DNA of 64,000 bases from Ruminococcaceae bacterium UBA1375 (GTDB lineage Bacteria; Bacillota; Clostridia; Oscillospirales; Ruminococcaceae). The notes below the pieces were generated by a model. It was not told where the DNA came from, did not search any database, and saw nothing but the letters and a program-made list of their open reading frames with translations. The position numbers were made by a program, and so were the translations under genes. Shown in pieces: positions 51,076-59,616 of the stretch (positions are counted from its first letter, which is position 1; each line of letters starts with the position of its first letter). Location of the stretch: positions 1-64,000 of the forward strand of contig DBRF01000010.1 in assembly GCA_002305795.1 (NCBI GenBank), written 5' to 3'.

Positions 51076-51571
51076 CCGTTAAATAGGTGGCGTTTCTGGA
51101 AATGCCCAGCTCGCCCAGCACAGTTTCCTCCTTTTCCCGCATCTGCACCGCTTTCAGGCCCCCTTCTTCGTGGTCGTAACCCAGAAGGTGGAACATGGAG
51201 TGGACGGTCAAGAAGCCTACCTCCCGCTGGATGGAGTGCCCGAAGGACTGAGCCTGCTCAAAGGCCTTTTCCATACTGATGACAATATCGCCGATGGCAA
51301 TGGGCTCCTCGGTTTGGGGTATGTGGTGCACCTGCTCCGGGTCATACTGGGGGAAGCTCAGCACATCGGTGGGCCGGTCGATGCCCCGATGCTCCAGGTT
51401 CAGGGCGTGGATTTTTTCGTTGTCCACAAAGGTGACGCTGACCTCAAAGTTGCCGGTTAAGCCTTCCAGCTGGAGGGCCGCCATGCAGCAGCGCCGGATC
51501 AACAGGCGGATTCCGGTCGGCACCTTTACCTTTTTCTGATCATTGGTGATCAATACTTTGACCTTGCTCAT
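51059..51571 (-). CDS. ybeY: Endoribonuclease YbeY
   Basis: 170 residues. The zinc-binding signature FLTVHSMFHLLGYDHEEGGL contains all three histidines. FVDNEKIHALNLEHRGIDRP and TDVLSFPQYDP are the other family blocks. YbeY takes part in 16S rRNA 3'-end maturation and 70S quality control. The start overlaps the phoH stop by 4 nt (ATGA). Confidence 0.96.
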   Translation of the reverse strand: MSKVKVLITNDQKKVKVPTGIRLLIRRCCMAALQLEGLTGNFEVSVTFVDNEKIHALNLEHRGIDRPTDVLSFPQYDPEQVHHIPQTEEPIAIGDIVISMEKAFEQAQSFGHSIQREVGFLTVHSMFHLLGYDHEEGGLKAVQMREKEETVLGELGISRNATYLTDDEIE

Positions 51572-52551
51572 GACTTCTTGCCCTCCTGATAGTATTTTTC
51601 ATACGCCCGGATAATATCCTGGACAATTTTACTGCGGAGCACGTCTTTTTCACTGAACCGCTGGATCTGGATGTTTTCTACGTTTTTCAAAATCCGGATA
51701 ACCTCCACCAGTCCGCTCCGCTTACTGGAGGGGAGGTCAATCTGGGTAATGTCGCCGGTGACCACCGCCTGGCTTTCCGCACCCAGACGGGTTAAAAACA
51801 TTTTCATCTGCTCCGGGGTGGTATTCTGGGCTTCATCCAGAATGATGAAGGATTCATTTAAAGTCCGCCCCCGCATATAAGCCAAGGGCGCCACTTCAAT
51901 GACCCCCCGCTCTGCCAGGCGGGCGTAGGTCTCTTCCCCGAACATTTCAAAGAGCGCGTCATATAATGGGCGCAGGTAGGGGTCTACTTTGGTTTGCAGG
52001 TCCCCGGGCAGAAAGCCCAGGCTTTCCCCTGCTTCCACGGCGGGGCGGGTGAGAATGATCCGCTGCACCCTGCCTTCCTTAAAGGCCCGTACCGCCATGG
52101 CCACCGCCAGATAGGTTTTACCGGTGCCGGCAGGACCCACCCCGAACACCACGGTGTTGTCCCGGATGGCTTCCACATATTTTTTCTGCCCCATGGTCTT
52201 GGGTTTTACCGGCTTGCCGGTGCTGGTTAAACAGATGACCGAGAAACCGGAGAGCTGTTCCACCTGGGTCATGGCGTCGTCGGACTGGGAAAGCCCCATG
52301 ACATACCGCACCGTCTGGGCATCCACCGGCTCCTTTTTCTCCAACAGCCGCTGCAAGCCCTGAAAGGTGCGCACCGCCCGGCCCAGTCCCGGTTCTTCGC
52401 CGTATATTTTAATCTCGCAGTCTCGATTCACCACGCTGACCCCCAATCCCTGCTGGATCAGGTTGACGTGCTCATCAAAGCTGCCGAAAAGTTGTTTGAC
52501 CTGTTCAAAGTCCTCCAGATGAATGGACGCTTCTGCCAATGTTGCTGTCAC
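51568..52551 (-). CDS. phoH: PhoH-like ATPase
   Basis: 327 residues with GTG at 52551 directly after AGGA, or a TTG at 52539 with better spacing; the start is uncertain by four codons. A KH-like N-terminal part is followed by VFGVGPAGTGKTYLAVAMAV (Walker A), ILTRPAVEAGESLGFLPGDL, FIILDEAQNTTPEQMKMFLT (Walker B) and VTGDITQIDLP. PhoH is an ATP-dependent nucleic acid-associated enzyme of the ybeY operon; the precise activity is unsettled. First gene behind an extended -10 promoter. Confidence 0.95.
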   Translation of the reverse strand: MTATLAEASIHLEDFEQVKQLFGSFDEHVNLIQQGLGVSVVNRDCEIKIYGEEPGLGRAVRTFQGLQRLLEKKEPVDAQTVRYVMGLSQSDDAMTQVEQLSGFSVICLTSTGKPVKPKTMGQKKYVEAIRDNTVVFGVGPAGTGKTYLAVAMAVRAFKEGRVQRIILTRPAVEAGESLGFLPGDLQTKVDPYLRPLYDALFEMFGEETYARLAERGVIEVAPLAYMRGRTLNESFIILDEAQNTTPEQMKMFLTRLGAESQAVVTGDITQIDLPSSKRSGLVEVIRILKNVENIQIQRFSEKDVLRSKIVQDIIRAYEKYYQEGKKS

Positions 52552-52599
52552 TCCTATGATTTTTGTTCTTATTCGCCAAAAAAATCTGCTATCAATGTC

Positions 52600-52608
52600 A
52601 GTATATCA
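52600..52608 (-). promoter_or_regulatory. Extended -10 promoter of the phoH-ybeY-dgkA-era-recO operon
   Basis: Minus strand TGATATACT (TGn plus -10 TATACT at 52605-52600) with no good -35. It lies about 50 bp upstream of phoH, after the yqfD stop. Confidence 0.5.
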
Positions 52609-52655
52609 CAATTCTTCCAGAAAAACTATCTCACAAAATATACAAATCTTCCCGC

Positions 52656-53834
52656 TCAATTTTGACTGCTATTGACGTCAAAAGGCAAAGACCGGGCAAT
52701 TTGTTCCTCACACACCCATTCCACCTGCAAAAATAAAGTGTCCCCTTCCAAGGAAAAGGACTCGCTGCGCTGCTGCACCTCTACCGGGTCCAGCTCTTCC
52801 TCCTCATACCGGTCCGCCTGGGCCAGCAGAATGGCCTGGCCCTGCTCCTGGGTGTAGAGGGTTTGGGTCTCCCCCACCGGCTGGACCTGGATTTCCTCGA
52901 TGCCGATGGGCAGCTGGGTGCCGAACAGGGTCAGATACCGGGTCTGGGACTGGGTTTCCCCCATAGGCTGGGAGGAAAGCTGCAGGGGCAGGGAGAGGTG
53001 GAAGAAATGGAGCACCCTGCCCTGCCAAACCGGGGCGTTGGGCAGCACTTCCTGCTGAGTCAGAGAAAAGGAAAAGGTCTTTTGGGTCACGGTTTGGGCG
53101 TACACCATGCCCTGGGCGGAAGAAAACCACACATCCCCGCCGTCAGTGTCCCCAACCCCGCTGATAACCACCTGGCCCTGCCGCACCGTCTGCCCCGGCT
53201 CCACCGCCGCCGTGCCGGAAAGGGCCTCCACCCGCAGCACCAGTCCATCCTTGGCCGCCACCATATTCTGATACCGCTGCTGGGGCAGGGTGGTTTGGGG
53301 GGAGGTGTGGAAGATAACCTCCAGGCTGCATCCATTCCGGTTCAAGGCGGCAAAGGAGGTGTTCCGGTTGGCAAAGTAAAGCTGCTGGGCCACCCCCTGA
53401 GTGTCTACCTGGCTCCAGGGAGTGCCCAGCCCGATCCCCGCTTCTTCCAGGTATTCCCAAACCAGCTCCTGCTGGTCGGGGTCGGAGGTGTCCAGATGGA
53501 TTTCCCAGACAAAGCACTGGGTATAGGCCAAAAAGGCGGCGGAAAGCAAAATCCCCAGCCACAAACCGTACCGACGGCGGTAGCCCGCTAAAATGGCGGG
53601 AAGGCCCTTTTGTTGCAGTTCCTGCCACTCCACCCCCGCCTGTTGGGCCAGCCGGGGAAACTTCTTTTTCTGCCAATACCAAATGGTCAGGCGGACCTCT
53701 TCCTCCCCGGGAGCCACCAGCAGCGGGCGAAGCCCTTCTTTCCGGCAGCGCTCTACCAGGCGCAGCGTTCCATAGCCCTTGACCGAAAGCGTAACCGTCC
53801 CGCCTAGAAAGCGGAGAAAGGTGGAATGATTCAC
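52656..53834 (-). CDS. yqfD: Sporulation protein YqfD
   Basis: 392 residues from a GTG at 53834 (GGGAGG seven bases upstream), which overlaps the yqfC stop as GTGA. One membrane segment at about 96-112 (YGLWLGILLSAAFLAYTQ) separates a small cytosolic domain (FLGGTVTLSVKGYGTLRLVE) from the large outer part, with VWEIHLDTSD, RNGCSLEVIFHTSPQTTLPQ and VRQGQVVISGVGDTDGGDVW. YqfD belongs to the sigma-E regulon and is needed for normal engulfment-stage development. Confidence 0.93.
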   Translation of the reverse strand: MNHSTFLRFLGGTVTLSVKGYGTLRLVERCRKEGLRPLLVAPGEEEVRLTIWYWQKKKFPRLAQQAGVEWQELQQKGLPAILAGYRRRYGLWLGILLSAAFLAYTQCFVWEIHLDTSDPDQQELVWEYLEEAGIGLGTPWSQVDTQGVAQQLYFANRNTSFAALNRNGCSLEVIFHTSPQTTLPQQRYQNMVAAKDGLVLRVEALSGTAAVEPGQTVRQGQVVISGVGDTDGGDVWFSSAQGMVYAQTVTQKTFSFSLTQQEVLPNAPVWQGRVLHFFHLSLPLQLSSQPMGETQSQTRYLTLFGTQLPIGIEEIQVQPVGETQTLYTQEQGQAILLAQADRYEEEELDPVEVQQRSESFSLEGDTLFLQVEWVCEEQIARSLPFDVNSSQN

Positions 53835-54079
53835 GGCAATTCCTCCCAATCCAATCGAAGCAGCACCCCGCTGACCCGCAGGGAATCGGCGGAAAGCTGG
53901 GACACCTGCAGCTGTTTTCCCAGCAGGGAGAGTTTTAGTCCCTGGGCTTCCAGCACCAACCGTTCCGGCTCCAGCACCTTCATCTGAAACTCCCCTTCCA
54001 GCCACAAAGCCTGGTTTCGCTGAATCCAGACGGAAGGATAGTCGGTTTGCAGTTCGCCGAAAATCTGGGAATGCACCAT
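53831..54079 (-). CDS. yqfC: Sporulation protein YqfC
   Basis: 82 residues from the ATG at 54079, preceded by GGGGGCGGTGAT; the longer frame to 54169 has no good ribosome binding site. The sequence GELQTDYPSVWIQRNQALWL, EGEFQMKVLEPERLVLEAQG and LLGKQLQVSQLSADSLRVSG is the beta-rich YqfC fold. It works with YqfD, to which it is translationally coupled. Confidence 0.88.
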   Translation of the reverse strand: MVHSQIFGELQTDYPSVWIQRNQALWLEGEFQMKVLEPERLVLEAQGLKLSLLGKQLQVSQLSADSLRVSGVLLRLDWEELP

Positions 54080-54184
54080 ATCACCGCCCCCTTTCCCTTC
54101 AAGGTATGTCAAAACCGGGCGGGCCATACCCCGGGGCATGATTTTTCTCCCGACGGCATACTGTTCCACCGGGAGGGGTGCGGT

Positions 54185-55267
54185 ATGGGACGAATCAAAG
54201 GGCTTCTCATCTCCGTTTTCAGCCTGGGGCTGCTGGGCGGGCTGCTTTGGCTGGGGGGGATTTTATCCGAAGGGGTGCGGCAGGGAATCCTTCTATGTTT
54301 GACCACGGTACTCCCTTCCCTGTTTTTGTTCACCGTCCTCACCAACTGGATGGGCTCCACCCGCATCCTCACCTGGCTGGGGAAAGGGGCCTCCCTGGTG
54401 GGGCGGCCGGTGCTGGGGCTGGGGCCCACCGGCTGCGGGGTACTGCTGTTCAGCTTGCTGGGAGGATACCCGGTGGGGGCGGCGCTGCTGGCCCAGCTGG
54501 TCCGCCAAAAACAGATGGATTCCAGGCAGGCTTCCAAAATGCTCTGCTTTTGCAGCTGGAGCAGCCCCGCTTTTTTAATCCAGGGGGTGGGGGGACAGGT
54601 GCTGGGCAGCGTGACGGCGGGGGTGATCCTCTGGCTGAGCCAGCTTGCCGCCGCCTTGATGCTGGCGGCGCTGCTGCGGGTGAAGGACGCCGGAACCACT
54701 CAGCCCCCTTCCCTTCCGGAGCCCAGTGCCGGGAACTTTTTCGGCTCCCTGCGGGGCAGTTTGGGGATTTTAGGGGGTATCTGCGGCACCGTGATTTTAT
54801 GCAGCGGACTGTTCCCCCTGCTGGATTTTTTGCCCCTCTCCCCTCTTTGGGACTGGACGGTGCGGGGCATGGCGGAGGTGACCAACGGCTGCTTCTGCCT
54901 GCCGGAAGGGGTGTCCGGTTTCGGAATCTTCTGCCGGCTTGGCTTTTTTGCCGCCTTTGGGGGCATCTGCGTCTTCTGCCAGAATGCCCTGCTGGTCAGC
55001 GGCACCGGCATTTCCCTGAAATGGTACCTAGCCAGCCGGGTTCCCATCGGGCTGTTTTGCGCCGGGTTCTGCGCGTTGGGGTACTTTTTCCTGCCCCAGC
55101 AGGCTGCGGCGTGCTTCGGAACCTTTTCCGTCCCGGCGGGAGCCGCCGCCCTTTCTGCCGCCACGCCATTGGGCAGCGGGCTGATGGTGGTGCTGGCAAT
55201 CTTTTTGTTGTCAAGCGCCGGAAAACGTGATACAATGTCATCTGGCACCCAATCGGGGAATTTGTAG
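54185..55267 (+). CDS. ylbJ: Sporulation integral membrane protein YlbJ
   Basis: 360 residues from the ATG at 54185 (GGGAGGGG upstream). Eight or so membrane segments with nucleoside transporter-like gate motifs: LPSLFLFTVLTNWMGSTRIL, LFSLLGGYPVGAALLAQLVR, CSWSSPAFLIQGVGGQVLG and WDWTVRGMAEVTNGCF. YlbJ is a sigma-E dependent membrane protein needed for heat-resistant spores. It diverges from yqfC-yqfD, and is followed closely by a zinc-ribbon small protein gene. Confidence 0.92.
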   Translation: MGRIKGLLISVFSLGLLGGLLWLGGILSEGVRQGILLCLTTVLPSLFLFTVLTNWMGSTRILTWLGKGASLVGRPVLGLGPTGCGVLLFSLLGGYPVGAALLAQLVRQKQMDSRQASKMLCFCSWSSPAFLIQGVGGQVLGSVTAGVILWLSQLAAALMLAALLRVKDAGTTQPPSLPEPSAGNFFGSLRGSLGILGGICGTVILCSGLFPLLDFLPLSPLWDWTVRGMAEVTNGCFCLPEGVSGFGIFCRLGFFAAFGGICVFCQNALLVSGTGISLKWYLASRVPIGLFCAGFCALGYFFLPQQAAACFGTFSVPAGAAALSAATPLGSGLMVVLAIFLLSSAGKRDTMSSGTQSGNL

Positions 55268-55286
55268 AAAAAAGGAGGAACGCAGG

Positions 55287-55496
55287 GTGGATTTATTTGG
55301 AGCGAAGATTGAACCGGCCTGCGTCTACTGCGCCAACGGCACCGAAAGTGCCGACGGCCAGATGATTTTTTGCGAGAAGCGGGGGGCTGTGGCTCCCTAT
55401 TACAGCTGCCGGAGGTTTGAGTACGACCCCCTTTTACGGAAACCCAAACCCCCGGCGGTGCTTCCGGAATATGACCCGGAAGAATTTCAGTTATGA
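55287..55496 (+). CDS. Small zinc-ribbon-like protein
   Basis: 69 residues from a GTG at 55287, preceded by AAAGGAGGAACGCAGG; an upstream frame to 55227 lies inside ylbJ. Four cysteines (ACVYCANG, MIFCEKRG, YYSCRRFEYDPLLR) suggest one metal site. The rest is short, with proline-rich KPKPPAVLPEYDPEEF at the end. I do not know a named function. It sits 19 bp after ylbJ and before a cysteine synthase-like gene, probably on the ylbJ transcript. Confidence 0.7.
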   Translation: MDLFGAKIEPACVYCANGTESADGQMIFCEKRGAVAPYYSCRRFEYDPLLRKPKPPAVLPEYDPEEFQL

Positions 55497-55537
55497 CCCT
55501 GCCTTTGCAGTGAATTTAGAGTAAATGAGGAAGCAAG

Positions 55538-56476
55538 ATGATTTACAACAATATTTTGGAAGCGGTAGGGCACACCCCCATGGTGCGGCTGAACCGCATG
55601 AACGACCCGGACGCCGCCGAAGTGCTGGTAAAGTTTGAGGGGCTGAACGTAGGGGGCTCCATTAAAACCCGCACCGCCCTGAACATGATTGAAAAGGCGG
55701 AACAGGAGGGCATTATCAAACCCGACACCATCATTGTAGAGCCCACCAGCGGCAACCAGGGCATCGGCCTGGCGCTCATCGGCGCAGTGAAGGGGTACCG
55801 CACCATCATTATCATGCCGGATTCGGTGAGCGAGGAACGGCGCAAGCTGGTAGCCCACTACGGGGCGGAGGTCATCCTCATCCACGACGCCGGCAACATC
55901 GGGGACTGCATCGAAGAATGTTTGGCCACCGCTTTGCGGATGGCGGCGGAGGATTCCCGGGTCTTTGTGCCCCAGCAGTTTGAAAATCCTGCCAACCCCA
56001 TGGCCCACCGGCACCACACCGGGTTGGAAATTTTAGAGCAGGTGGCCGGGCCCATCCACGGGTTCTGCTCCGGCATCGGCACCGGCGGCACCATCACCGG
56101 CATCGGCGAAGTGCTGAAGGCCCTGAACCCGGACATCGAAATCTGGGCGGTGGAGCCGGAAAACGCCGCTATTTTAGCCGGCGGCACGGTAGGCACCCAC
56201 CTTCAAATGGGCATTGGGGACGGAGTGATTCCCGGCATCCTCAACCAGCAGATTTACGACCACATCTATATCGTCTCCGACGAGGAAGCCATCCGCACCT
56301 CCAAGGATCTGGCCCGGCTGGAAGGGCTGATGTGCGGCATTTCCAGCGGCACCAATGTGGCGGCGGCGTTACAGCTGGCCAAGAAGCTGGGCAAGGGAAA
56401 AACCGTGGTGACGGTGCTTCCGGACACGGCGGAACGGTATTTCTCCACTCCCCTGTTTGAAAATGAAACAAAATAA
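55538..56476 (+). CDS. Cysteine synthase family PLP enzyme
   Basis: 312 residues, usual CysK length. The PLP lysine is in FEGLNVGGSIKTRTALNMIE; the phosphate loop GTGGTITGIGEVL and VEPTSGNQGIGLALIGAVKG are typical, and CGISSGTNVAAALQLAKKLG closes the active site. It would make cysteine from O-acetylserine and sulfide, or a related beta-substitution. The KTR (not KDR) after the lysine and TSGNQG (not TSGNTG) are small departures from housekeeping CysK, so the substrate could differ. Confidence 0.88.
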   Translation: MIYNNILEAVGHTPMVRLNRMNDPDAAEVLVKFEGLNVGGSIKTRTALNMIEKAEQEGIIKPDTIIVEPTSGNQGIGLALIGAVKGYRTIIIMPDSVSEERRKLVAHYGAEVILIHDAGNIGDCIEECLATALRMAAEDSRVFVPQQFENPANPMAHRHHTGLEILEQVAGPIHGFCSGIGTGGTITGIGEVLKALNPDIEIWAVEPENAAILAGGTVGTHLQMGIGDGVIPGILNQQIYDHIYIVSDEEAIRTSKDLARLEGLMCGISSGTNVAAALQLAKKLGKGKTVVTVLPDTAERYFSTPLFENETK

Positions 56477-56485
56477 AAAAAGTGC

Positions 56486-56514
56486 TTGCATTTTTCTTTG
56501 CGGTATGGTATACT
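56486..56514 (+). promoter_or_regulatory. Promoter of tRNA-Leu
   Basis: -35 TTGCAT (56486-56491), 17 bp, -10 TATACT (56509-56514), 55 bp before the tRNA. Confidence 0.75.
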
Positions 56515-56568
56515 GACATTCGTTGAGCTTACGCAGCGTTTCTGAGTCGGTTCAACCAACCGCAATAT

Positions 56569-56655
56569 GCCGGTGTGATGGAATTGGCAGACGTAGTGGA
56601 CTCAAAATCCACCGGTGGCGACACCGTGCCGGTTCGAGTCCGGCCACCGGCACCA
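56569..56655 (+). tRNA. tRNA-Leu (anticodon CAA)
   Basis: 87 nt. Acceptor stem GCCGGTG / CACCGGC with discriminator A and encoded CCA. Anticodon loop CTCAAAA, giving CAA for the UUG codon, closed by GTGGA/TCCAC. A long variable arm and GGTTCGAGTCC (T-arm) complete the class II leucine tRNA. Confidence 0.97.
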
Positions 56656-56658
56656 TGA

Positions 56659-56692
56659 TGGAGTGACAAAAAAGATGTCACTCCATTTTTTT
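56659..56692 (+). terminator. Terminator of tRNA-Leu
   Basis: Perfect 10-bp stem TGGAGTGACA / TGTCACTCCA followed by seven T residues. The next 150 bp (56693-56840) hold no recognisable feature. Confidence 0.85.
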
Positions 56693-56844
56693 CGGTATTC
56701 ATGCGGGTTTACGGGCTTTTTGAAGCAAAATCCGAAAAACGGTTTTACCGTAGATGTCCAAACAGCAAGCCGCAGTAAAATCCGTTATAGCGAGGTTTCC
56801 GCCTGTTTTTAGGTTGGGGGCCCCGCTTTTTTACATGAAGAAAA

Positions 56845-56868
56845 CACCCCCGGAAAACTCCGAGGGTG
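56845..56868 (-). terminator. Terminator of the rubrerythrin gene
   Basis: Stem CACCCcCGG / CCGaGGGTG with TTTT following on the minus strand. Confidence 0.6.
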
Positions 56869-56906
56869 CTCTTTTATGCTCTGATTTTCGTTTCAGCGAG
56901 TACTCA

Positions 56907-57455
56907 TTATTCGCCGAAGTACCGCTTCAGCAGACCGGCAAAGCCGCGGCCGTGACGTGCTTCATCCTTGGCCATTTCGTGAACGGTGTCGTGGATGGCA
57001 TCCAGGTTTTCAGCCTTAGCGCGCTTGGCAATTTCAAACTTGCCGGCGCAGGCGCCGTTTTCCGCGGCAACCCGGAGCTCCAGGTTCTTCTTGGTGGAAT
57101 CGGTGACTACTTCGCCGATCATTTCAGCGAACTTGGCAGCGTGTTCCGCTTCTTCAAAAGCGTACTTGGTGAAAGCGGCGCTGATTTCGGGATAGCCTTC
57201 CCGGTCAGCCACACGAGCCATAGCCAGATACATACCAACTTCGGTGCATTCACCGGTGAAGTTCTGCTGCAGGCCTTCCATGATGTCAGCGGGGCAGCCC
57301 TGAGCCACACCCACAACGTGCTCGGTAGCGTAGTTCAGTTCGGTTTCCTTCTGCTCCACAAACTTGGAAGCAGGAGCCTTACACTGGGGGCAGAATTCAG
57401 GGGCGGTTTCGCCTTCGTATACATAACCACAAACGCTGCAAACAAACTTTTTCAT
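56907..57455 (-). CDS. Reverse rubrerythrin (rubredoxin-ferritin fusion)
   Basis: 182 residues. The rubredoxin domain is first ([31 protein letters not shown]), then the ferritin-like di-iron domain with [40 protein letters not shown] and [20 protein letters not shown]. This N-terminal rubredoxin order defines reverse rubrerythrin, an NADH-linked peroxidase in anaerobes when supplied with electrons by reductases or rubredoxin. Monocistronic, with a very strong promoter, as expected for an abundant oxygen-defence protein. Confidence 0.95.
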   Translation of the reverse strand: MKKFVCSVCGYVYEGETAPEFCPQCKAPASKFVEQKETELNYATEHVVGVAQGCPADIMEGLQQNFTGECTEVGMYLAMARVADREGYPEISAAFTKYAFEEAEHAAKFAEMIGEVVTDSTKKNLELRVAAENGACAGKFEIAKRAKAENLDAIHDTVHEMAKDEARHGRGFAGLLKRYFGE

Positions 57456-57526
57456 TTTTCATATCCTCCGTTTCATGGTAGCTTTGGTTTCTTTCTGATT
57501 CAGCGGTGTTCCGCTGTTGTGTCTAT

Positions 57527-57555
57527 ATTATACCGGTTTAGTCTAAATTCGTCAA
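57527..57555 (-). promoter_or_regulatory. Strong promoter of the rubrerythrin gene
   Basis: Minus strand -35 TTGACG (57555-57550), 17 bp, perfect -10 TATAAT (57532-57527). Confidence 0.85.
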
Positions 57556-57690
57556 GTGCATTTTTCTGGAAAAAGCAGTAATTTACAATCTATTCAGAGT
57601 TAGTGAGTGTCGCCTAACTAAAATTCCAAAATTTAACTTTGAAATGCCCCGGAAAACAGGCTGCTGCTAGGCAAATGGCGCAAGCTGTGT
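57556..57690. other. AT-rich divergent intergenic region
   Basis: About 135 bp between the divergent rubrerythrin and uvrC promoters; no gene is seen and no clear regulator site (a PerR-like palindrome was looked for and not found). Confidence 0.4.
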
Positions 57691-57696
57691 TATACT
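57688..57696 (+). promoter_or_regulatory. Extended -10 promoter of uvrC
   Basis: TGTTATACT (TGn followed by TATACT at 57691-57696) without a good -35, about 90 bp upstream of uvrC. Confidence 0.5.
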
Positions 57697-57785
57697 AATG
57701 GTATCTGTCCTCCCCTTCCTGTTGGGCGTTTTGCCAAGGCAGAGGCGAGGGGGACGACACAGCAGGATAGGTGGGGGAGCAAAAC

Positions 57786-59615
57786 ATGGAACGAATGGAA
57801 CGGCTGCGGAAAAAGGCGCTGAGTTTGGCGGAACAGCCGGGGGTCTACCTGATGAAAAACAAGGCGGGGCAGATTATCTACATCGGCAAAGCCAAGCGGC
57901 TGAAATTTCGGGTGGTGAGCTACTTTAGGCAGAACAAGGCCCACAACCAGAAGGTATTGCAGATGGTCAGCCAGGTGGAGGATTTCGACTACATCCTCTG
58001 CGACAGCGAATTTGAAGCGTTGGTGCTGGAATGCAGCTTAATCAAGCAGCACTCCCCCAAGTACAACATTCTGCTGAAAGACGACAAAGGCTACTGCTAC
58101 ATCTGCATCACCCAGGAGGAATACCCCAGGGTAAAGTGGGTGTACCGGAAAAAGGAGGACGGCAGCCGCTATATCGGCCCCTACACCAGCGGCTATGCAG
58201 TGAAGGAGTCGGTGGAGACGGTAAACAAGTTGTTCGGCCTGCCCACCTGTAATCGGAAATTCCCGGAAGACTTCGGCAAGCAGCGGCCCTGTCTGAATTT
58301 CCACATCCACACCTGCGCCGGAATATGTACCGGCAAAATGAAAAAAGCGGACTACCTCCACCGGGTGGAGCAGGCAGTGGACTATCTCACTCAGGGCAGC
58401 AGCAACTACCAAAAGCAGCTCACCCGGCAGATGGAGGAGGCGGCGGAGAAGCTGGATTTCGAAACCGCTGCCAAGCTGAGGGACCAGCTGCGGATGATCC
58501 AGCGGCTGGACCAGAGCCAGAAGGTGCGGCTGGACCACGACAAGGAGCAGGATTTCATCGGCGTGCGGGTCATCGAAACCGCCGCCCAGGTAGTGGTGCT
58601 GAAGTTTCGGGGAGGCATCCTCACCGACAAGGAGAGCTTCACCTTCCCCGGCAGCTACGAGGAAAAGGCGGTGCTGGAAGAGTTCCTCCCCCGGTACTAC
58701 CATGCTGGCAAGGAGATTCCCAAGGTCATCGGGCTGCCCATGGAGATTGAGGACCACCAGCTGCTGGAGGAATACTTCACCTCCCTGGCCGGACACAAGA
58801 TCACCCTCCACCAGCCCCAGCGGGGGGAATCCCGACAGATTTTGGAGATGGCACAGAAAAACGCCCTGGAAGAGCTGACCCGGCTGCTGAACCGCAATAC
58901 CGGGGAAACGGTGGCATTGCAGCAGCTGCAAAAAGCCCTGGGACTGAGCAAGCTGCCGGATTACATTGAAAGCTACGACATCTCCAACTTAGGGGACAGC
59001 AGCATGGTGGCGGGGATGGTGGTGTTCGAGCACGGCCGCCCCAAGCGCAGCCACTATAAAAAATTCACCATCAAGGAACACCTGGCCCAGGACGACTACG
59101 GCTGCATGAGCGAGGTGGTGAGCCGCCGGTTTGCCCACTTCCTCAACCCGGAGGAAAAGGACGAGGGCTTTGCCACCAAGCCAGACCTGATCCTGCTGGA
59201 CGGAGGCAAGGGCCATGTGAACACCATCCGTCCCCTGCTGGCCTCCATGGGACTGGGTGACATTCCGGTATACGGCCTGGTGAAAAACGACAAGCACCGC
59301 ACCCGGGCCATTGCTTCGTCTGACGGAGAGGTGCAGCTGAACATCACCTCCCCTGCCTTCCGGCTGATCACCAAGATCCAGGACGAAGTCCACCGGTTTT
59401 CCATCACCTTCCAACGGAAAACCCACAAAAGCCGCTCTTTCCAAAGCAGGCTGACTCAGGTGGAAGGGATCGGGCCCAAAAAGGCGGCGGCGGTGCTGAA
59501 GGCCTTCCCCACCAAAAAAGAGTTGCAGCAGGCCAGCGTGGAACAGCTCCGCCAGGCCGCCAAGGTAGGGGAAGAAACCGCCCAAAAGCTCTACGATACG
59601 GTACAGGAGATGTAA
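57786..59615 (+). CDS. uvrC: Excinuclease ABC subunit UvrC
   Basis: 609 residues from the ATG at 57786, six bases after GGGGGAG; a GTG at 57771 would overlap that site. GIY-YIG nuclease (GVYLMKNKAGQIIYIGKAKR), UvrB-interacting helix hairpin (AAEKLDFETAAKLRDQLRMI), RNase H-like second nuclease (IESYDISNLGDSSMVAGMVV) and C-terminal HhH (LTQVEGIGPKKAAAVLKAFP) are all present. It makes both incisions in nucleotide excision repair. It is directly followed by rlmD with 1 bp between stop and start. Confidence 0.97.
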   Translation: MERMERLRKKALSLAEQPGVYLMKNKAGQIIYIGKAKRLKFRVVSYFRQNKAHNQKVLQMVSQVEDFDYILCDSEFEALVLECSLIKQHSPKYNILLKDDKGYCYICITQEEYPRVKWVYRKKEDGSRYIGPYTSGYAVKESVETVNKLFGLPTCNRKFPEDFGKQRPCLNFHIHTCAGICTGKMKKADYLHRVEQAVDYLTQGSSNYQKQLTRQMEEAAEKLDFETAAKLRDQLRMIQRLDQSQKVRLDHDKEQDFIGVRVIETAAQVVVLKFRGGILTDKESFTFPGSYEEKAVLEEFLPRYYHAGKEIPKVIGLPMEIEDHQLLEEYFTSLAGHKITLHQPQRGESRQILEMAQKNALEELTRLLNRNTGETVALQQLQKALGLSKLPDYIESYDISNLGDSSMVAGMVVFEHGRPKRSHYKKFTIKEHLAQDDYGCMSEVVSRRFAHFLNPEEKDEGFATKPDLILLDGGKGHVNTIRPLLASMGLGDIPVYGLVKNDKHRTRAIASSDGEVQLNITSPAFRLITKIQDEVHRFSITFQRKTHKSRSFQSRLTQVEGIGPKKAAAVLKAFPTKKELQQASVEQLRQAAKVGEETAQKLYDTVQEM

Positions 59616-59616
59616 T

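Noticed and set aside
56569..56840. tRNA-Leu as an integration site with a duplicated 3' end
   Set aside because: No second copy of the tRNA 3' end or integrase gene was found nearby; the downstream 150 bp look featureless.
56754..57581. A 275-codon plus-strand frame opposite the rubrerythrin gene
   Set aside because: It crosses the terminator and strong promoter of the rubrerythrin gene, and has no ribosome binding site.
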